A DNA stretch of 64,000 bases. Origin: Paenibacillus glucanolyticus NBRC 15330 (GTDB lineage Bacteria > Bacillota > Bacilli > Paenibacillales > Paenibacillaceae). How positions within the stretch are numbered: position 1 is the stretch's first letter; each line of letters starts with the position of its first letter. Positions 41,993-51,099 of the stretch are shown here, one piece after another. The position numbers and the translations under genes are program-made. Below the pieces are notes generated by a model that saw only the letters and a list, made by a program, of their open reading frames with translations, searched no databases and had not been told where the DNA came from. The DNA is taken from contig NZ_BIMC01000005.1 in NCBI RefSeq assembly GCF_004000885.1, forward strand, positions 238,775-302,774, read 5' to 3'.

Positions 41993-42700
41993 TCATTGAG
42001 ATTCCGCCTTTGCAGCGTTCTTCTGTTCCCGTATCTGCTCCGAGATCAGCTTCCACTGCTCTCTGGAAGCCCGGATCATGGCAGCATCCATAATCTTCTC
42101 GTCCTGGACCACTCGGGAGAACCATTGAACCGCCTCCTGGAATTGTCCCAGCCTGCGGTGGATCTCTCCAATCAGGAATAGAAGACGGGCATCGTTTGCT
42201 CCTACTCCTTCGTGTTCAAACACCCGGATATAGGATTCAAGACTGTATTTCAAGAAGCGGTTCTCCTGGTCCTGATTGCCTTGATACCGATACAGCCAAG
42301 CAATATGATGCAGCAGGCTGGCCACAATCCGATCCCGCTCCCCGATCACTTGCGCACAGAGGAGAGCCAGCTTATACGCTTCCAGGGCATCCTCCAGACT
42401 GCGTGGACCGCCCATATCCCTCTTGTCCCATCGGCATCCAACCTGCTCGTAGAACAGCGTCTTCTGCCGCTCATTCAATTTCACAGTCGAATTCTCCGTT
42501 GAGGCAAATCCGCATTCAGGACAGACACGGACCACGTAGAAATCAGGATTCTCCGATTTATAATAAGCGCAGAAGTCCGTATCTGTTCGGAATGCCTTTT
42601 TGAAGCTTGGTCTTACTCTAGATGTTAAATATTCTTGCTCACAGTGCGCACAAACCACCTTGATGGAATACAAGGGTTCTAACTTCACGCCATTCGCCAT
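41993..42700 (-). CDS. DUF2225 protein (zinc ribbon plus TPR-like helices)
   Basis: A 235-residue protein. The N-terminus has CAHC (residues 17-20) and CPECGFAS (about residues 60-67), the zinc ribbon of the DUF2225 family. A series of helical TPR-like repeats follows (about residues 95-215). Function unknown; family widespread in Firmicutes. The ATG is set close behind GAAGGG, so the start is not certain. Confidence 0.78.
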   Translation of the reverse strand: MANGVKLEPLYSIKVVCAHCEQEYLTSRVRPSFKKAFRTDTDFCAYYKSENPDFYVVRVCPECGFASTENSTVKLNERQKTLFYEQVGCRWDKRDMGGPRSLEDALEAYKLALLCAQVIGERDRIVASLLHHIAWLYRYQGNQDQENRFLKYSLESYIRVFEHEGVGANDARLLFLIGEIHRRLGQFQEAVQWFSRVVQDEKIMDAAMIRASREQWKLISEQIREQKNAAKAESQ

Positions 42701-42745
42701 CCCTTCATTCGCGTCTAATTCCAGTCCACTTCTAGGTCCAAGGCA

Positions 42746-43123
42746 CTAAGGTGTATTGACGAAATGGTGAGCGGGACCGGAAAGACGCTGTAGCACAAAA
42801 TCACGCAGATCATCCTCCACGCCGATTTCGATCAAGGCTCCTGCCATACAGCCAAGCCATTCTTCAGCGTGGCGGTCCGTAATCGGAAATTTCATATGTC
42901 TGGCCCGCATCATGGGATGACCGAAGGCTTCGGAGAATAGGGCAGGCCCTCCAAAGAACTGACTCAGGAACATATATTGCTTGTCCATCACCGGCATGAT
43001 GTCCTCCGGAAACAAGGGCGAGAGCAATTCATTTTGCTGAACTCTCGGATAAAAAGCTTCGACGAGCGAACGTACACCCTCGGCACCCCCGAGGTTATCA
43101 TAGATGCTTAAGTTCGGATTCAT
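42746..43123 (-). CDS. Truncated hemoglobin (globin group II-like)
   Basis: A 125-residue two-over-two globin. YDNLGG (residues 7-12) is the usual start of helix B, FFGGP the CD region, and RARHMKFPI (about residues 72-80) has the heme-binding proximal histidine. The late tryptophan in EEWLGCM fits group II globins such as Bacillus YjbI. It binds oxygen or NO. The start at ATG 43123 (GGGAGA 11 bases upstream) is chosen because upstream sequence in frame runs through a terminator and is not globin-like. Confidence 0.88.
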   Translation of the reverse strand: MNPNLSIYDNLGGAEGVRSLVEAFYPRVQQNELLSPLFPEDIMPVMDKQYMFLSQFFGGPALFSEAFGHPMMRARHMKFPITDRHAEEWLGCMAGALIEIGVEDDLRDFVLQRLSGPAHHFVNTP

Positions 43124-43191
43124 ATCCGCTAATTCTCCCATCTGTTTATGATTCGCTTTCGATTGGATATACCTTTTTATTATAGCAAAAA

Positions 43192-43227
43192 CAACAAAAA
43201 AAGGCGCTAAGCAATGGTTAGCACCTT
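43192..43227 (-). terminator. Terminator of the 30-residue peptide gene
   Basis: A 10-bp stem with one G-U pair (43201-43210 with 43218-43227) and eight or more T residues on the minus strand, 11 bases after the stop codon at 43239. Confidence 0.8.
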
Positions 43228-43238
43228 TTAGAAACTTA

Positions 43239-43331
43239 TTAATAACTGCGCCAGTCTTCTTCACTCTGGACGAGAGAAGCACGTATTACATAAACGAAGG
43301 CGCATACTAGGATACCTGCGACTATGCTCAT
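43239..43331 (-). CDS. Very small membrane peptide (30 residues)
   Basis: A possible peptide MSIVAGILVCAFVYVIRAS followed by a charged tail LVQSEEDWRSY. One hydrophobic helix with a Cys, then an acidic end. GGAG lies about 8 bases before the ATG at 43331 (an in-frame ATG at 43337 is also possible), TATAAT lies on the minus strand near 43385, and a strong terminator follows directly. This arrangement is what supports a real gene; no family is recognised. Confidence 0.5.
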   Translation of the reverse strand: MSIVAGILVCAFVYVIRASLVQSEEDWRSY

Positions 43332-43532
43332 GATCATCACTCCATCCAAACATAATACGAAAGATGTGCTTTGATGTTTTTTATTATAGCACAATATCCT
43401 CGAAAATAAAGCACATTTGTAACCGCTTTCTCATGTTTTTTTATACTGTTTGTCCTATATCCTGCATAGATTTTAAATTAATGGACCTATATTTCAGTAG
43501 TTCACATCGATGCCAGGGGGCGTATTCATTAT

Positions 43533-44765
43533 ATGACCATGAAAAAAATGGGCTGGTTCATGCTTGTAACGGCACTCCTCAGCGTAATTATCCTGATGGC
43601 TGTATTTCCCGATGCCGCTCTTCAATCCGCTCTTCGGGGCCTGGCGATATGGTGGGACGTTCTCTTTCCGTCCCTGTTCCCGTTCTTTGTCATTTCAGAG
43701 GTGCTGCTTGGGTTTGGTGTGGTGCACCTGATTGGCACCCTTCTGGACCCTATGATGAGGCCCCTGTTTCGTATTCCGGGAGCAGGGGGATTCGTTGCCG
43801 CAATGGGATATGTATCAGGTTACCCGATCGGTGCCAAATTAACCGCCAAACTTTGGGAACAAAAAATGGTAAGTCGAGAGGAAGGCGAACGGCTCGTGGC
43901 CTTTACCACTTCCTCTGATCCTATATTTTTAATCGGAGCAGTCTCCATCGGCTTTTTTCACGATCCCAAAATCGGTATCATTCTTGCAATAGCCCATTAT
44001 GGCGGTGGATTCCTTGTCGGACTGCTAATGAGGTTTCATGGCAAACATGACGCTAAAAGCTCATCTGAATCGCCGCTTCACCTGTCTCAGGTTAAGACAA
44101 GCCGGGTTAAAGCCGCGATTCGTGCGATGCATGCTGCGAGGAAGCAGGATGGCCGGGACTTGGGGACCTTGCTGAGACAAGCGATACAATCATCGCTCCA
44201 GCTTAATATCGTGGTTGGCGGGCTCGTGGTATTCTTCTCCGTCTTTCTCGAGCTTTGGACCCGTGCCGGCGTTATCCCGGCGCTTACCGAGGCTATCGGT
44301 TTGATGCTGTCCCTGGTTGGCATGCCCGAGTCCCTCTCCACTGCCATCGTAGGAGGGATTTTTGAAGTAACACTCGGAGCGCGTTACGCCGGGGAAGCGG
44401 GTGCCGCCATTCCGTTGGCGTACAAAGCGGCTGCAGCGGCCTTCATCTTGTCATGGGGCGGCTTGTCCGTTCATGCACAGATCATCAGCATCCTGAACTC
44501 TACGAACCTCAGGTATTTCCCGTTTGTCATCGCAAGACTCGTTCATGGCCTGATTGCCGCGACAGCAGTCATGCTGTTGTGGAAGAGCGTGATGGGATCT
44601 TCCATTCCGACCATGGCGCTGCCGGCTGTTTCGAATTCCGTTCTAAACGGGTATACCCATATTATGGCGGCTTTTTGCATGCTGCTTGGTTTCCTCATAA
44701 CATTTACGTTGTTGATCCAGGTCATAAAAGGACTGCAGCAGAAATTCCGCAAATTCCCAAGGTGA
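43533..44765 (+). CDS. ylbJ: Sporulation integral membrane protein YlbJ
   Basis: A 410-residue polytopic membrane protein of the YlbJ/SpoVM-independent family needed for spore cortex formation in Bacillus. WWDVLFPSLFPFFVISEVLLG (about residues 41-61) and GYVSGYPIGAKLTAKL (about residues 94-109) are family blocks; about eight to nine helices are present. The start is a little uncertain, as the G-rich site is 13 bases upstream of the ATG at 43533. The NAD kinase gene follows at 65 bases. Confidence 0.9.
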   Translation: MTMKKMGWFMLVTALLSVIILMAVFPDAALQSALRGLAIWWDVLFPSLFPFFVISEVLLGFGVVHLIGTLLDPMMRPLFRIPGAGGFVAAMGYVSGYPIGAKLTAKLWEQKMVSREEGERLVAFTTSSDPIFLIGAVSIGFFHDPKIGIILAIAHYGGGFLVGLLMRFHGKHDAKSSSESPLHLSQVKTSRVKAAIRAMHAARKQDGRDLGTLLRQAIQSSLQLNIVVGGLVVFFSVFLELWTRAGVIPALTEAIGLMLSLVGMPESLSTAIVGGIFEVTLGARYAGEAGAAIPLAYKAAAAAFILSWGGLSVHAQIISILNSTNLRYFPFVIARLVHGLIAATAVMLLWKSVMGSSIPTMALPAVSNSVLNGYTHIMAAFCMLLGFLITFTLLIQVIKGLQQKFRKFPR

Positions 44766-44830
44766 ACATTGTGTTCTTCTTCAAGATTGATTATCATCTT
44801 TATATAACCTTTACAAAGGAGCTTATCAAC

Positions 44831-45634
44831 TTGAGATATTATGTTCTGGACCGCGGTGACCCATTGTCTGTAGAGCTGACCCAGCAGTTTCACAAGCTGG
44901 CGGAACAGCGGGGGTTTGTGCTGGATGCAGAATCTCCGGAGATTGTGGTCTCCATCGGTGGAGACGGTACGATGCTGCACGCCTTTCATACTTTTATTGA
45001 CCGGATTCCTGACCTCGCTTTTGTTGGTGTCCACACGGGACACTTGGGATTCTATGCAGACTGGAAGGCGGATGAACTGACGGAGCTAATTGATCATATG
45101 AGCGGAGAAGGCGAACACAGCGGCATGAAGCCGCGTCTCGTCAAGTATCCCCTGGTTCAGCTGGAAATCCATAAGAAATCAGGGACGTCCTCTTACATTG
45201 CCTTAAACGAATTTACGCTTAAGGGCGTTGACGGCACTGTCGTCGCTCAGATTGACATCAACGACGTAACCTTTGAGATGTTCAGGGGAGATGGCATTTG
45301 CGTGTCCACGCCGTCCGGCAGCACGGCCTATAACAAGAGTGTCGGCGGCGCCATGGTACACCCCTCCATCGATGCCCTTCAGATCGCGGAGATCGCCTCA
45401 ATTAACAATCGGATATTCCGTACGCTGGGCTCACCGCTCCTCCTGCCCAAGCATCATCATTGTGATATATTCTCGCGTAAAGAGCAGCGTCTGCTGCTGA
45501 CCATCGATCATGTCAACATCTCGATTGATGATCTCGTTTCCGTGCGCTGTCAAGTGGCGGAGCAGCAGGTCAGCTTTGCCCGTTATCGGCCGTTCCCGTT
45601 CTGGAATCGTGTGAGGGATGCATTTCTTGGCTGA
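44831..45634 (+). CDS. nadK: NAD kinase
   Basis: A 267-residue NAD kinase that phosphorylates NAD to NADP with ATP or polyphosphate. The GGDGTML motif is at residues 42-48, and NEF and SGSTAYN lie near residues 120 and 160. TTG at 44831 is chosen as start because AAAGGAG is 8 bases upstream and the length then equals the family norm. Its product NADP serves Zwf (54814-56361) and the YumC-like reductase, but no co-regulation is seen. Confidence 0.95.
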   Translation: MRYYVLDRGDPLSVELTQQFHKLAEQRGFVLDAESPEIVVSIGGDGTMLHAFHTFIDRIPDLAFVGVHTGHLGFYADWKADELTELIDHMSGEGEHSGMKPRLVKYPLVQLEIHKKSGTSSYIALNEFTLKGVDGTVVAQIDINDVTFEMFRGDGICVSTPSGSTAYNKSVGGAMVHPSIDALQIAEIASINNRIFRTLGSPLLLPKHHHCDIFSRKEQRLLLTIDHVNISIDDLVSVRCQVAEQQVSFARYRPFPFWNRVRDAFLG

Positions 45635-45641
45635 TTGAACT

Positions 45642-45684
45642 AAAAAAGATCGGTCATCTGTTTAACAGATGACCGATCTTTTTT
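45642..45684. terminator. Very strong bidirectional terminator
   Basis: A perfect stem of about 19 bp (45642-45660 with 45666-45684), with A6 and T6 flanks, between convergent nadK and yutD. Confidence 0.92.
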
Positions 45685-46240
45685 ATTGGTGCTGCTCTGC
45701 AGGAGGGTTAAGCTCCTTCGGCTTGGCTTCCTTCTCTTTGGATTCCTTAAGATCGCGCTGCTCGCGTCTCGCTTCCTTCGCTTCACGTCGCTCGCGCTGG
45801 TTCTTGTTATCCTTGCTAACCTTATTGGCATCCTGCGGTGTTTCTTTCATTTCCTTGGTTTCTTTGTTATCCATGTTTCCCTTAGGATCCCCATCTACCC
45901 GAATTTCTTTGGGAGATGCGGGACCCTCTGCAGGCTCTTTGGAATCCCGTTCTTTCGCTTCCTTCTGCTCCTTGGATTTCTGCAGCACAAAGTGGGCGCA
46001 GCCGAAGTTGCAGTATTCGTTAATGTAATCGGACATGCTGGAGAAGGTGGAATCCTTGGCAGCCTTGGGATGGTTGTCCCGGTAGAAACCCTTAAGTCGA
46101 AGCTGATTGTAACCCCAGTCTCCCACGATATAGTCATAGCGTTCCAGCACCTCGCTGTACCGCTCACGGAAAGCTTCCGGATTCCAGCCGTTTCGATGGT
46201 CCTTTAACACTTCATAACTTTTGTTTCCGATAACGATCAT
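45683..46240 (-). CDS. yutD: YutD family protein with long charged tail
   Basis: A 185-residue protein. Residues 1-90 (VIGNKSYEVLKDHRNGWNPEAF-type start, later RYDYIVGDWGYNQLRLKGFY) are the YutD domain of unknown function. The rest (about residues 95-185) is a low-complexity Lys/Glu/Arg tail with repeated KE and RE pairs, absent from the ~100-residue Bacillus protein as I recall it. ATG at 46240 has AGGGGAAG about 6 bases upstream. It lies 27 bases after lipA, so the two are probably co-transcribed. Confidence 0.82.
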   Translation of the reverse strand: MIVIGNKSYEVLKDHRNGWNPEAFRERYSEVLERYDYIVGDWGYNQLRLKGFYRDNHPKAAKDSTFSSMSDYINEYCNFGCAHFVLQKSKEQKEAKERDSKEPAEGPASPKEIRVDGDPKGNMDNKETKEMKETPQDANKVSKDNKNQRERREAKEARREQRDLKESKEKEAKPKELNPPAEQHQ

Positions 46241-46267
46241 TGAAAGCTTCCCCTGCCTTTCCAAAGG

Positions 46268-47161
46268 TTAAGACTGTACAGTCTCTTCCTTGTTGCGTTC
46301 CGCAGATTTCACTTGCTCATGGGCGTGATAAGAGCTGCGCACAAGCGGACCGGACTCCACGTGACTGAATCCACGTTTCATTCCTTCTTCCTTCAAGATA
46401 GCAAACTCTTCAGGCGTATAGTACTTATCCACATTCAGATGTTTCGGTGAAGGCTGCAAGTATTGTCCAATCGTCATAATATCGCAGCCAACGGACCGCA
46501 GATCGTCCATAGCCTCCAGGATCTCATGCCATTGCTCCCCAACACCCAGCATGATGCTGGACTTGGTTGGAATATCAGGCTGCATCGCTTTGGCATTCTT
46601 CAGCAATTGCAGAGAACGTTCATACTTGGCTTTTGCACGAACCCGATCCGACATTCTTTCTACTGTTTCAATGTTATGGTTCAGAATGTCCGGCTTCACA
46701 TCCATGACGATCTTCAGTGCTTCCTCACTTCCCATGAAGTCGGGAATCAGCACTTCCACGGAGCACAACGGCAAACGTCTGCGAATGGCTTTCACGGTTT
46801 CTGCAAATATGTATGCTCCGCCATCCTTCAGATCATCGCGGGCCACGCTTGTTACTACGCAGTGGCGCAGGTTCATCTGTTCTGCTGCTTCCGCTACGCG
46901 TTCCGGCTCCTGCAGATCCAGCTCTGTTGGGAGCCCTGTATTCACGGCACAGAATCGGCATGCACGGGTGCAGATATCGCCCAAAATCATGAAGGTTGCC
47001 GTGCGGTTTGCCCAACATTCGTAAATATTTGGACAGCGAGCCTCTTCACACACCGTATGCAGCGTCTTGGATCGCATCATGCTTTTGATTTCTTTATAAT
47101 TATCGCCAGTAGTCAGCTTGATTCGAATCCAGTCAGGTTTTGGCTGTTTGGTTTTAGACAA
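46268..47161 (-). CDS. lipA: Lipoyl synthase LipA
   Basis: A 297-residue radical SAM enzyme that inserts two sulfurs into octanoyl groups to make lipoyl cofactor. The auxiliary cluster cysteines are in [12 protein letters not shown] (about residues 38-49), the radical SAM cluster in CTRACRFC (about residues 64-71), and the conserved RSSYHA lies near the C-terminus. TTG at 47161 is the start, with AAGAAGG 8 bases upstream, and gives the normal family length. A longer frame to 47212 is unlikely. Confidence 0.95.
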   Translation of the reverse strand: MSKTKQPKPDWIRIKLTTGDNYKEIKSMMRSKTLHTVCEEARCPNIYECWANRTATFMILGDICTRACRFCAVNTGLPTELDLQEPERVAEAAEQMNLRHCVVTSVARDDLKDGGAYIFAETVKAIRRRLPLCSVEVLIPDFMGSEEALKIVMDVKPDILNHNIETVERMSDRVRAKAKYERSLQLLKNAKAMQPDIPTKSSIMLGVGEQWHEILEAMDDLRSVGCDIMTIGQYLQPSPKHLNVDKYYTPEEFAILKEEGMKRGFSHVESGPLVRSSYHAHEQVKSAERNKEETVQS

Positions 47162-47383
47162 AGAAAAAACCTTCTTTCGAATTGTAATGATATAACGCAA
47201 GACATAACCCATCGTTTACTGTCCCATATTATATCATGAAAACCATCATATTACTTGTTTCGCATCGATATGAGATTAATCTACTTGCGGCATGGATAAA
47301 AATCCTTATTTCGATTCACCCTACAGTGTAGGCATGACTGTCCGTCCTTAATTATGACAATCTAGAAGGAGGAGAAGGACACA

Positions 47384-48466
47384 TTGAGGATATTACAACC
47401 ATTGAGCCGCAGCGGCATCTATTATCGCTGGACCACTGCAGCAGTGGCTGCAGTGACCGCTGCCTGCTGCATGTGCGGACCTGTGTTTGCATCCGCTTCT
47501 ATCGCGATAAACAAAGCCGATGAATCCGTAGAAAGCATCGATGCCGCAGCCATTTTTGCTGATCGGAAATCGTTGTACGACCAGGTTGCTACCGTGACCC
47601 AGATTCCATGGTATCGCCTTGCGGCCATCGACCAGTATGAAAGAACACTTACCCGGGTCCATCCCAAGGATCGCAAGCATCCAGAGCGGACAATCGGCAT
47701 CTTCATCCCTCCCACAAGATGGACCGGTCCCTTAAATCCCAATCAGGAAGATGTTGATCCGATGTCGATCAGCGTGTTTTCAGGGATCGGTCTGGATGGT
47801 GACGGAGATGGCAAGGCAGACCCCAATAATAATATCGATCTTCTCTATACGGTTGCGACAAGACTATCTCCGTATGGGCATGCCGCTGATGATTTCAGCA
47901 TCGGATTGTGGTCGTACTATCAGAACACTCGGGCCGTACAGCGCGTGATGCAGTATGCCAAGCTGTATGAGACCTTTGGGAAGCTGGATTTGTTCGATCA
48001 TGCCTTTCCTCTGCCTGTCCAAAGCGACTATTCCTACCGAAGCACATTCGGAATGGGACGCAACTGGGGTGGCAGAAGAGTCCATGAAGGAACCGACTTA
48101 TTCGCCCATTATGGAGTCCCCGTTCGCAGTACCTGTTACGGTGTTGTTGAAATCAAGGGCTGGAATAAATACGGCGGCTGGCGTATCGGCATCCGTGACC
48201 TGAATAACCATTACCACTATTACGCCCATCTGCAAGGCTTCGACAAAGGCATTTCGCTTGGGGATGTTGTGACGCCGGGGCAAACCCTGGGCTGGGTCGG
48301 CAGCTCCGGGTACGGAAAACCCGGAACCCAAGGCAAATTCCCTCCTCATCTCCATTACGGCATTTACCGGGATACCGGACTCACCGAGTGGGCATTCGAT
48401 CCTTACCCGCTGCTGAAGCATTGGGAAACAGAAGAAAGACGAGCCAAGAAAAAGACGCGCTCCTGA
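47384..48466 (+). CDS. lytH: M23 metallopeptidase, LytH-like (spore cortex L-Ala-D-Glu endopeptidase)
   Basis: A 360-residue exported protein with a hydrophobic N-terminal segment (about residues 15-35). The M23 zinc site is HEGTD (about residue 228) with HLHYG near residue 325; HYHYYAH between them holds another ligand. In Bacillus lytH lies divergently beside lipA and next to yunB, exactly as here, and its product trims cortex peptides. Start is TTG with AAGGAGGAG 8 bases upstream. A substrate in the cortex is inferred from gene order. Confidence 0.88.
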   Translation: MRILQPLSRSGIYYRWTTAAVAAVTAACCMCGPVFASASIAINKADESVESIDAAAIFADRKSLYDQVATVTQIPWYRLAAIDQYERTLTRVHPKDRKHPERTIGIFIPPTRWTGPLNPNQEDVDPMSISVFSGIGLDGDGDGKADPNNNIDLLYTVATRLSPYGHAADDFSIGLWSYYQNTRAVQRVMQYAKLYETFGKLDLFDHAFPLPVQSDYSYRSTFGMGRNWGGRRVHEGTDLFAHYGVPVRSTCYGVVEIKGWNKYGGWRIGIRDLNNHYHYYAHLQGFDKGISLGDVVTPGQTLGWVGSSGYGKPGTQGKFPPHLHYGIYRDTGLTEWAFDPYPLLKHWETEERRAKKKTRS

Positions 48467-48489
48467 GCCTCGCTCAGGGCGCGTTTTTT
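48455..48489 (+). terminator. Terminator after lytH
   Basis: A GC-rich stem (48455-48467 with about 48473-48484) overlaps the stop codon and is followed by a T6 run. Confidence 0.8.
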
Positions 48490-48599
48490 CGTTCAATGAC
48501 ATCAACTGCTCAACTGATTCAATCACACGGTCCGACTCGAGTACAAACCCAGGTAGGTATTCCTAATAATAGGCTAATCCCTAATCTAACCCCTAATGC

Positions 48600-49562
48600 T
48601 TAATCCCCGATCCCTGTCCCCTCTTGTTGTCCTGAGCTTACGCCACCGGACGAAGGAGGAATAATGGGCACATCGCTTCCCTCAACCGGATTTCCGGGAA
48701 TTGTTGCCGGTGAGGTTTCCTGCTGCGAGTTATGGTTGTTCTCATTCGTCACTGGTGGCGGAATCGCTATGCTTGGCGCGCTAGCTTTATTCTCACCAAC
48801 AGCTTTTCCCTGACCGTCATAATAATACATCGGCACATCGCCGACCACGAGCAGATAGGAGATGGGAATATCGGCCTCCACAATCTGCGGCTCCATGTCA
48901 AAAGGAACAACTACCGCCACTTCGGTTACAATATGAACAAATACCTCCACCAGTATCATATTAATACCGGCTCCCTGCTGCCTTGTATCCAGCTGAACCT
49001 TTACCGCTCCCTGCGGTTCGATCTTTAATGGGATTTGGGGACCGAATGAAGCGATGATTGGACTCTTCATCACCTGGCCCAGTGGAATCTGTTCCTTGCG
49101 CTTATGGATGTCGTCCAGTGTCTTCTGAACAACCTCGGTTGTATGGGACGTAATCTTCAGATGCTCGGCGTAATTCAGCATGAATCCCGTCACTTTGCCG
49201 TTGCTATCCGTTTTCCAGTTAACCAGGTTATCAAAATCCTTGCCTTGGGTCACCTGTGATGTGATCGCTTTGTTAATCGCTTCGGTGGCAATCTGCTTCA
49301 CCCTGATTTGCGCAAGATGCATGATTGGCGGACGCAGATTCTGTTCAATATACATAAAAAACTCAACGATCCCAAACACAAGGAGCAGAGCACCGATCAG
49401 CCACCATTTTTTCATGCTGCGCCGTTTGGCAGCCTGAGGACGGCCCCGGCTCTGAGGTACGGGCCTAAAGCCTCTGCGTGGTGGTTTATAAGCCCTCCTT
49501 GGTCTGGGCCATGACAGGGACGGAAAGGATATACGTCTGCTTCCCCATCTCTTTCGTCTCAT
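48600..49562 (-). CDS. yunB: Sporulation protein YunB
   Basis: A 320-residue protein of the YunB family. Residues 1-48 are a basic Arg/Pro-rich cytoplasmic tail, then a membrane helix (about residues 50-70), then the external YunB domain beginning near RPPIMHLAQIRVKQIATEAIN. The C-terminal ~65 residues are Pro/Ser/Gly-rich and probably disordered. SigE-dependent in Bacillus; exact role unknown. Ribosome site AGGGGGG is 8 bases before the ATG. Convergent with lytH. Confidence 0.88.
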   Translation of the reverse strand: MRRKRWGSRRISFPSLSWPRPRRAYKPPRRGFRPVPQSRGRPQAAKRRSMKKWWLIGALLLVFGIVEFFMYIEQNLRPPIMHLAQIRVKQIATEAINKAITSQVTQGKDFDNLVNWKTDSNGKVTGFMLNYAEHLKITSHTTEVVQKTLDDIHKRKEQIPLGQVMKSPIIASFGPQIPLKIEPQGAVKVQLDTRQQGAGINMILVEVFVHIVTEVAVVVPFDMEPQIVEADIPISYLLVVGDVPMYYYDGQGKAVGENKASAPSIAIPPPVTNENNHNSQQETSPATIPGNPVEGSDVPIIPPSSGGVSSGQQEGTGIGD

Positions 49563-49644
49563 GCTTGGTCCCCCCTATTTACGCCCCGAGGAGCATGTTT
49601 ACCATGGCAAGCTCTCCTGTATAGAGGGTATGCGGACAAACGGC

Positions 49645-49681
49645 AAAAAAGAAGAGCAAGGATAGGTTATCCTTACTCTTC
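49645..49681 (-). terminator. Terminator after the ArsR gene
   Basis: A 14-bp stem with one mismatch (49651-49664 with 49668-49681) and a T6 run on the minus strand; overlaps the gene's stop codon. Confidence 0.8.
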
Positions 49682-50017
49682 CTTATAGGATCGAACTTCC
49701 TCTTCTTCTACGTAATGCTTCAGCATCGACAGTTTATTTTCCCAGAAACGATCGAAGTAAGCGAGCCAATCCTTTAATTCCTTCAGCGGTTCGGCATCCA
49801 GGCGATAGCGGGTCTCGCGTCCAACCTTGCGTTCCTGCACGAGCCCCGCTTCCCCCAGAATTCGTAGATGTTTGGACACGGCGGTACGCGTCATTGGAAA
49901 ATGCCCCGAGATTTCCTTAACCGGCATTTCCTTATCACTTAACAAACCAAGCAGTTTACGGCGCGTGGGATCTGCAATGGCTTGATAAACATCATGCTTT
50001 GCAGCAGCTTGAGACAT
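49673..50017 (-). CDS. ArsR-family transcriptional regulator
   Basis: A 114-residue winged-helix repressor. Residues 12-80 hold the ArsR fold, with the recognition helix in TRTAVSKHLRILGEAGLV. The metal-binding cysteines of ArsR/SmtB (CVC box) are absent, so it does not sense metals the classical way. It starts 3 bases after the SRPBCC gene, a common ArsR-SRPBCC operon in Firmicutes. Target unknown, possibly its own operon. Confidence 0.88.
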   Translation of the reverse strand: MSQAAAKHDVYQAIADPTRRKLLGLLSDKEMPVKEISGHFPMTRTAVSKHLRILGEAGLVQERKVGRETRYRLDAEPLKELKDWLAYFDRFWENKLSMLKHYVEEEEVRSYKEE

Positions 50018-50020
50018 GGA

Positions 50021-50443
50021 TTAAACCACGTATCTGGCAAGCTTCTGAACAATTCCTGCCCATCCGCCGTCCATGCGGCCACGTACAATATCGTGAGCTT
50101 CTCCGAACTCGGTGACTTGATCCGCTGTCCAGCCGCCGTGGATGAGCGTGAATTCCGTATGATCTCCTTGCTGTACCAGTTCAAATGTAACGCTCCAATC
50201 CTTCCCCCAGTTGAAAGACAGACGGTTGGGCTCATCAATGATTGTAACCTTGCAGGGCGAATTCCCGAATGGACCTGCATTCAGCTCAAACTCAAAGCCC
50301 TCCACCGGTTCAAAGTTGTTTGGCATAAACCAAGCCGCAATGCCTTCCGAGGTGGATATAGCCTTCCACACCTTTTCGATCGGCGCTTGAAGTACAAGGG
50401 TATGGCGAATATCCGGCAGCTTGCCGTTTGATGGGTTGTCCAT
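50021..50443 (-). CDS. SRPBCC (AHSA1-type) ligand-binding domain protein
   Basis: A 140-residue START/Bet v1-like fold protein of the Aha1-C group. ApIEKVWKAIST and GIAAWFMP near the N-terminus, and DVTLVHGGW-type C-terminal blocks (here FTLIHGGWTADQV), are typical. These proteins bind small hydrophobic ligands; none is known here. ATG at 50443 is chosen, as a GTG six codons earlier overlaps the ribosome site. Operon with the ArsR gene. Confidence 0.83.
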   Translation of the reverse strand: MDNPSNGKLPDIRHTLVLQAPIEKVWKAISTSEGIAAWFMPNNFEPVEGFEFELNAGPFGNSPCKVTIIDEPNRLSFNWGKDWSVTFELVQQGDHTEFTLIHGGWTADQVTEFGEAHDIVRGRMDGGWAGIVQKLARYVV

Positions 50444-50527
50444 GGCAAAATGATACCTCACTTATGTTTGAATTATGAAACCATTTGGTTTCCCTTTTAA
50501 CATGATATGATACCAATAGGTTTCGCG

Positions 50528-50974
50528 TCAAATACCAATATTATCTTCCTGATGTTGATCCGGGTAGGTTTCGTTCAAAAAGACAATGGATTCTCGAATG
50601 AGCTGCTTCAGCACCTCAACGTCAATATCCGCAATTTTGTTAATGTACACACACCCTTTGCCTGCTGTATGCTTGCCGAAATTCTTCAGTAGTTCCTCCC
50701 GTTTATCATCACCAGGGGCAAAATACAGGCTGATTTTAGCTTTTCGGGGAGAGAAGCCAACCAGCGGCGCATCTCCCTCGTGACCGGATGCATAACGATA
50801 ATGGTATGAGCCATAACCGATGATGCTGGGTCCCCACATCTTGGCTGGAAAGCCGCTCGTTTCCTCGAAAATATCAAGTATGCGATAAGCATCCTCACGC
50901 TTTTTAGGGGAATCCACCTGCTCGATAAACTCCACCACGCTGTTATCTGTCTCTTTCGTTTTTTGCTCATACAT
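50528..50974 (-). CDS. DUF1801 domain protein
   Basis: A 148-residue protein with the DUF1801 pattern: KKREDAYRILDIFEETSG, MWGPSIIGYGSYHYRYASG and ISLYFAPGDDKR. The fold resembles YdhG/MM domains; function unknown. Single gene with no clear partner. Confidence 0.78.
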   Translation of the reverse strand: MYEQKTKETDNSVVEFIEQVDSPKKREDAYRILDIFEETSGFPAKMWGPSIIGYGSYHYRYASGHEGDAPLVGFSPRKAKISLYFAPGDDKREELLKNFGKHTAGKGCVYINKIADIDVEVLKQLIRESIVFLNETYPDQHQEDNIGI

Positions 50975-51033
50975 TGGAATAAACTCCTTTCTACCTCTAC
51001 CGTTAGATTTTCCATTTTCTCAAAAATAACTTA

Positions 51034-51080
51034 AAAAGGCCGGAAAATGATCAGCAACGATACCTAATCACTTTCCCGCC
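51034..51080 (-). terminator. Terminator after the rRNA methyltransferase gene
   Basis: A stem of about 14 bp with two mismatches (51038-51051 with 51067-51080) and a T5 run on the minus strand. Confidence 0.7.
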
Positions 51081-51099
51081 CAGAAGAAGACCCTATCTG

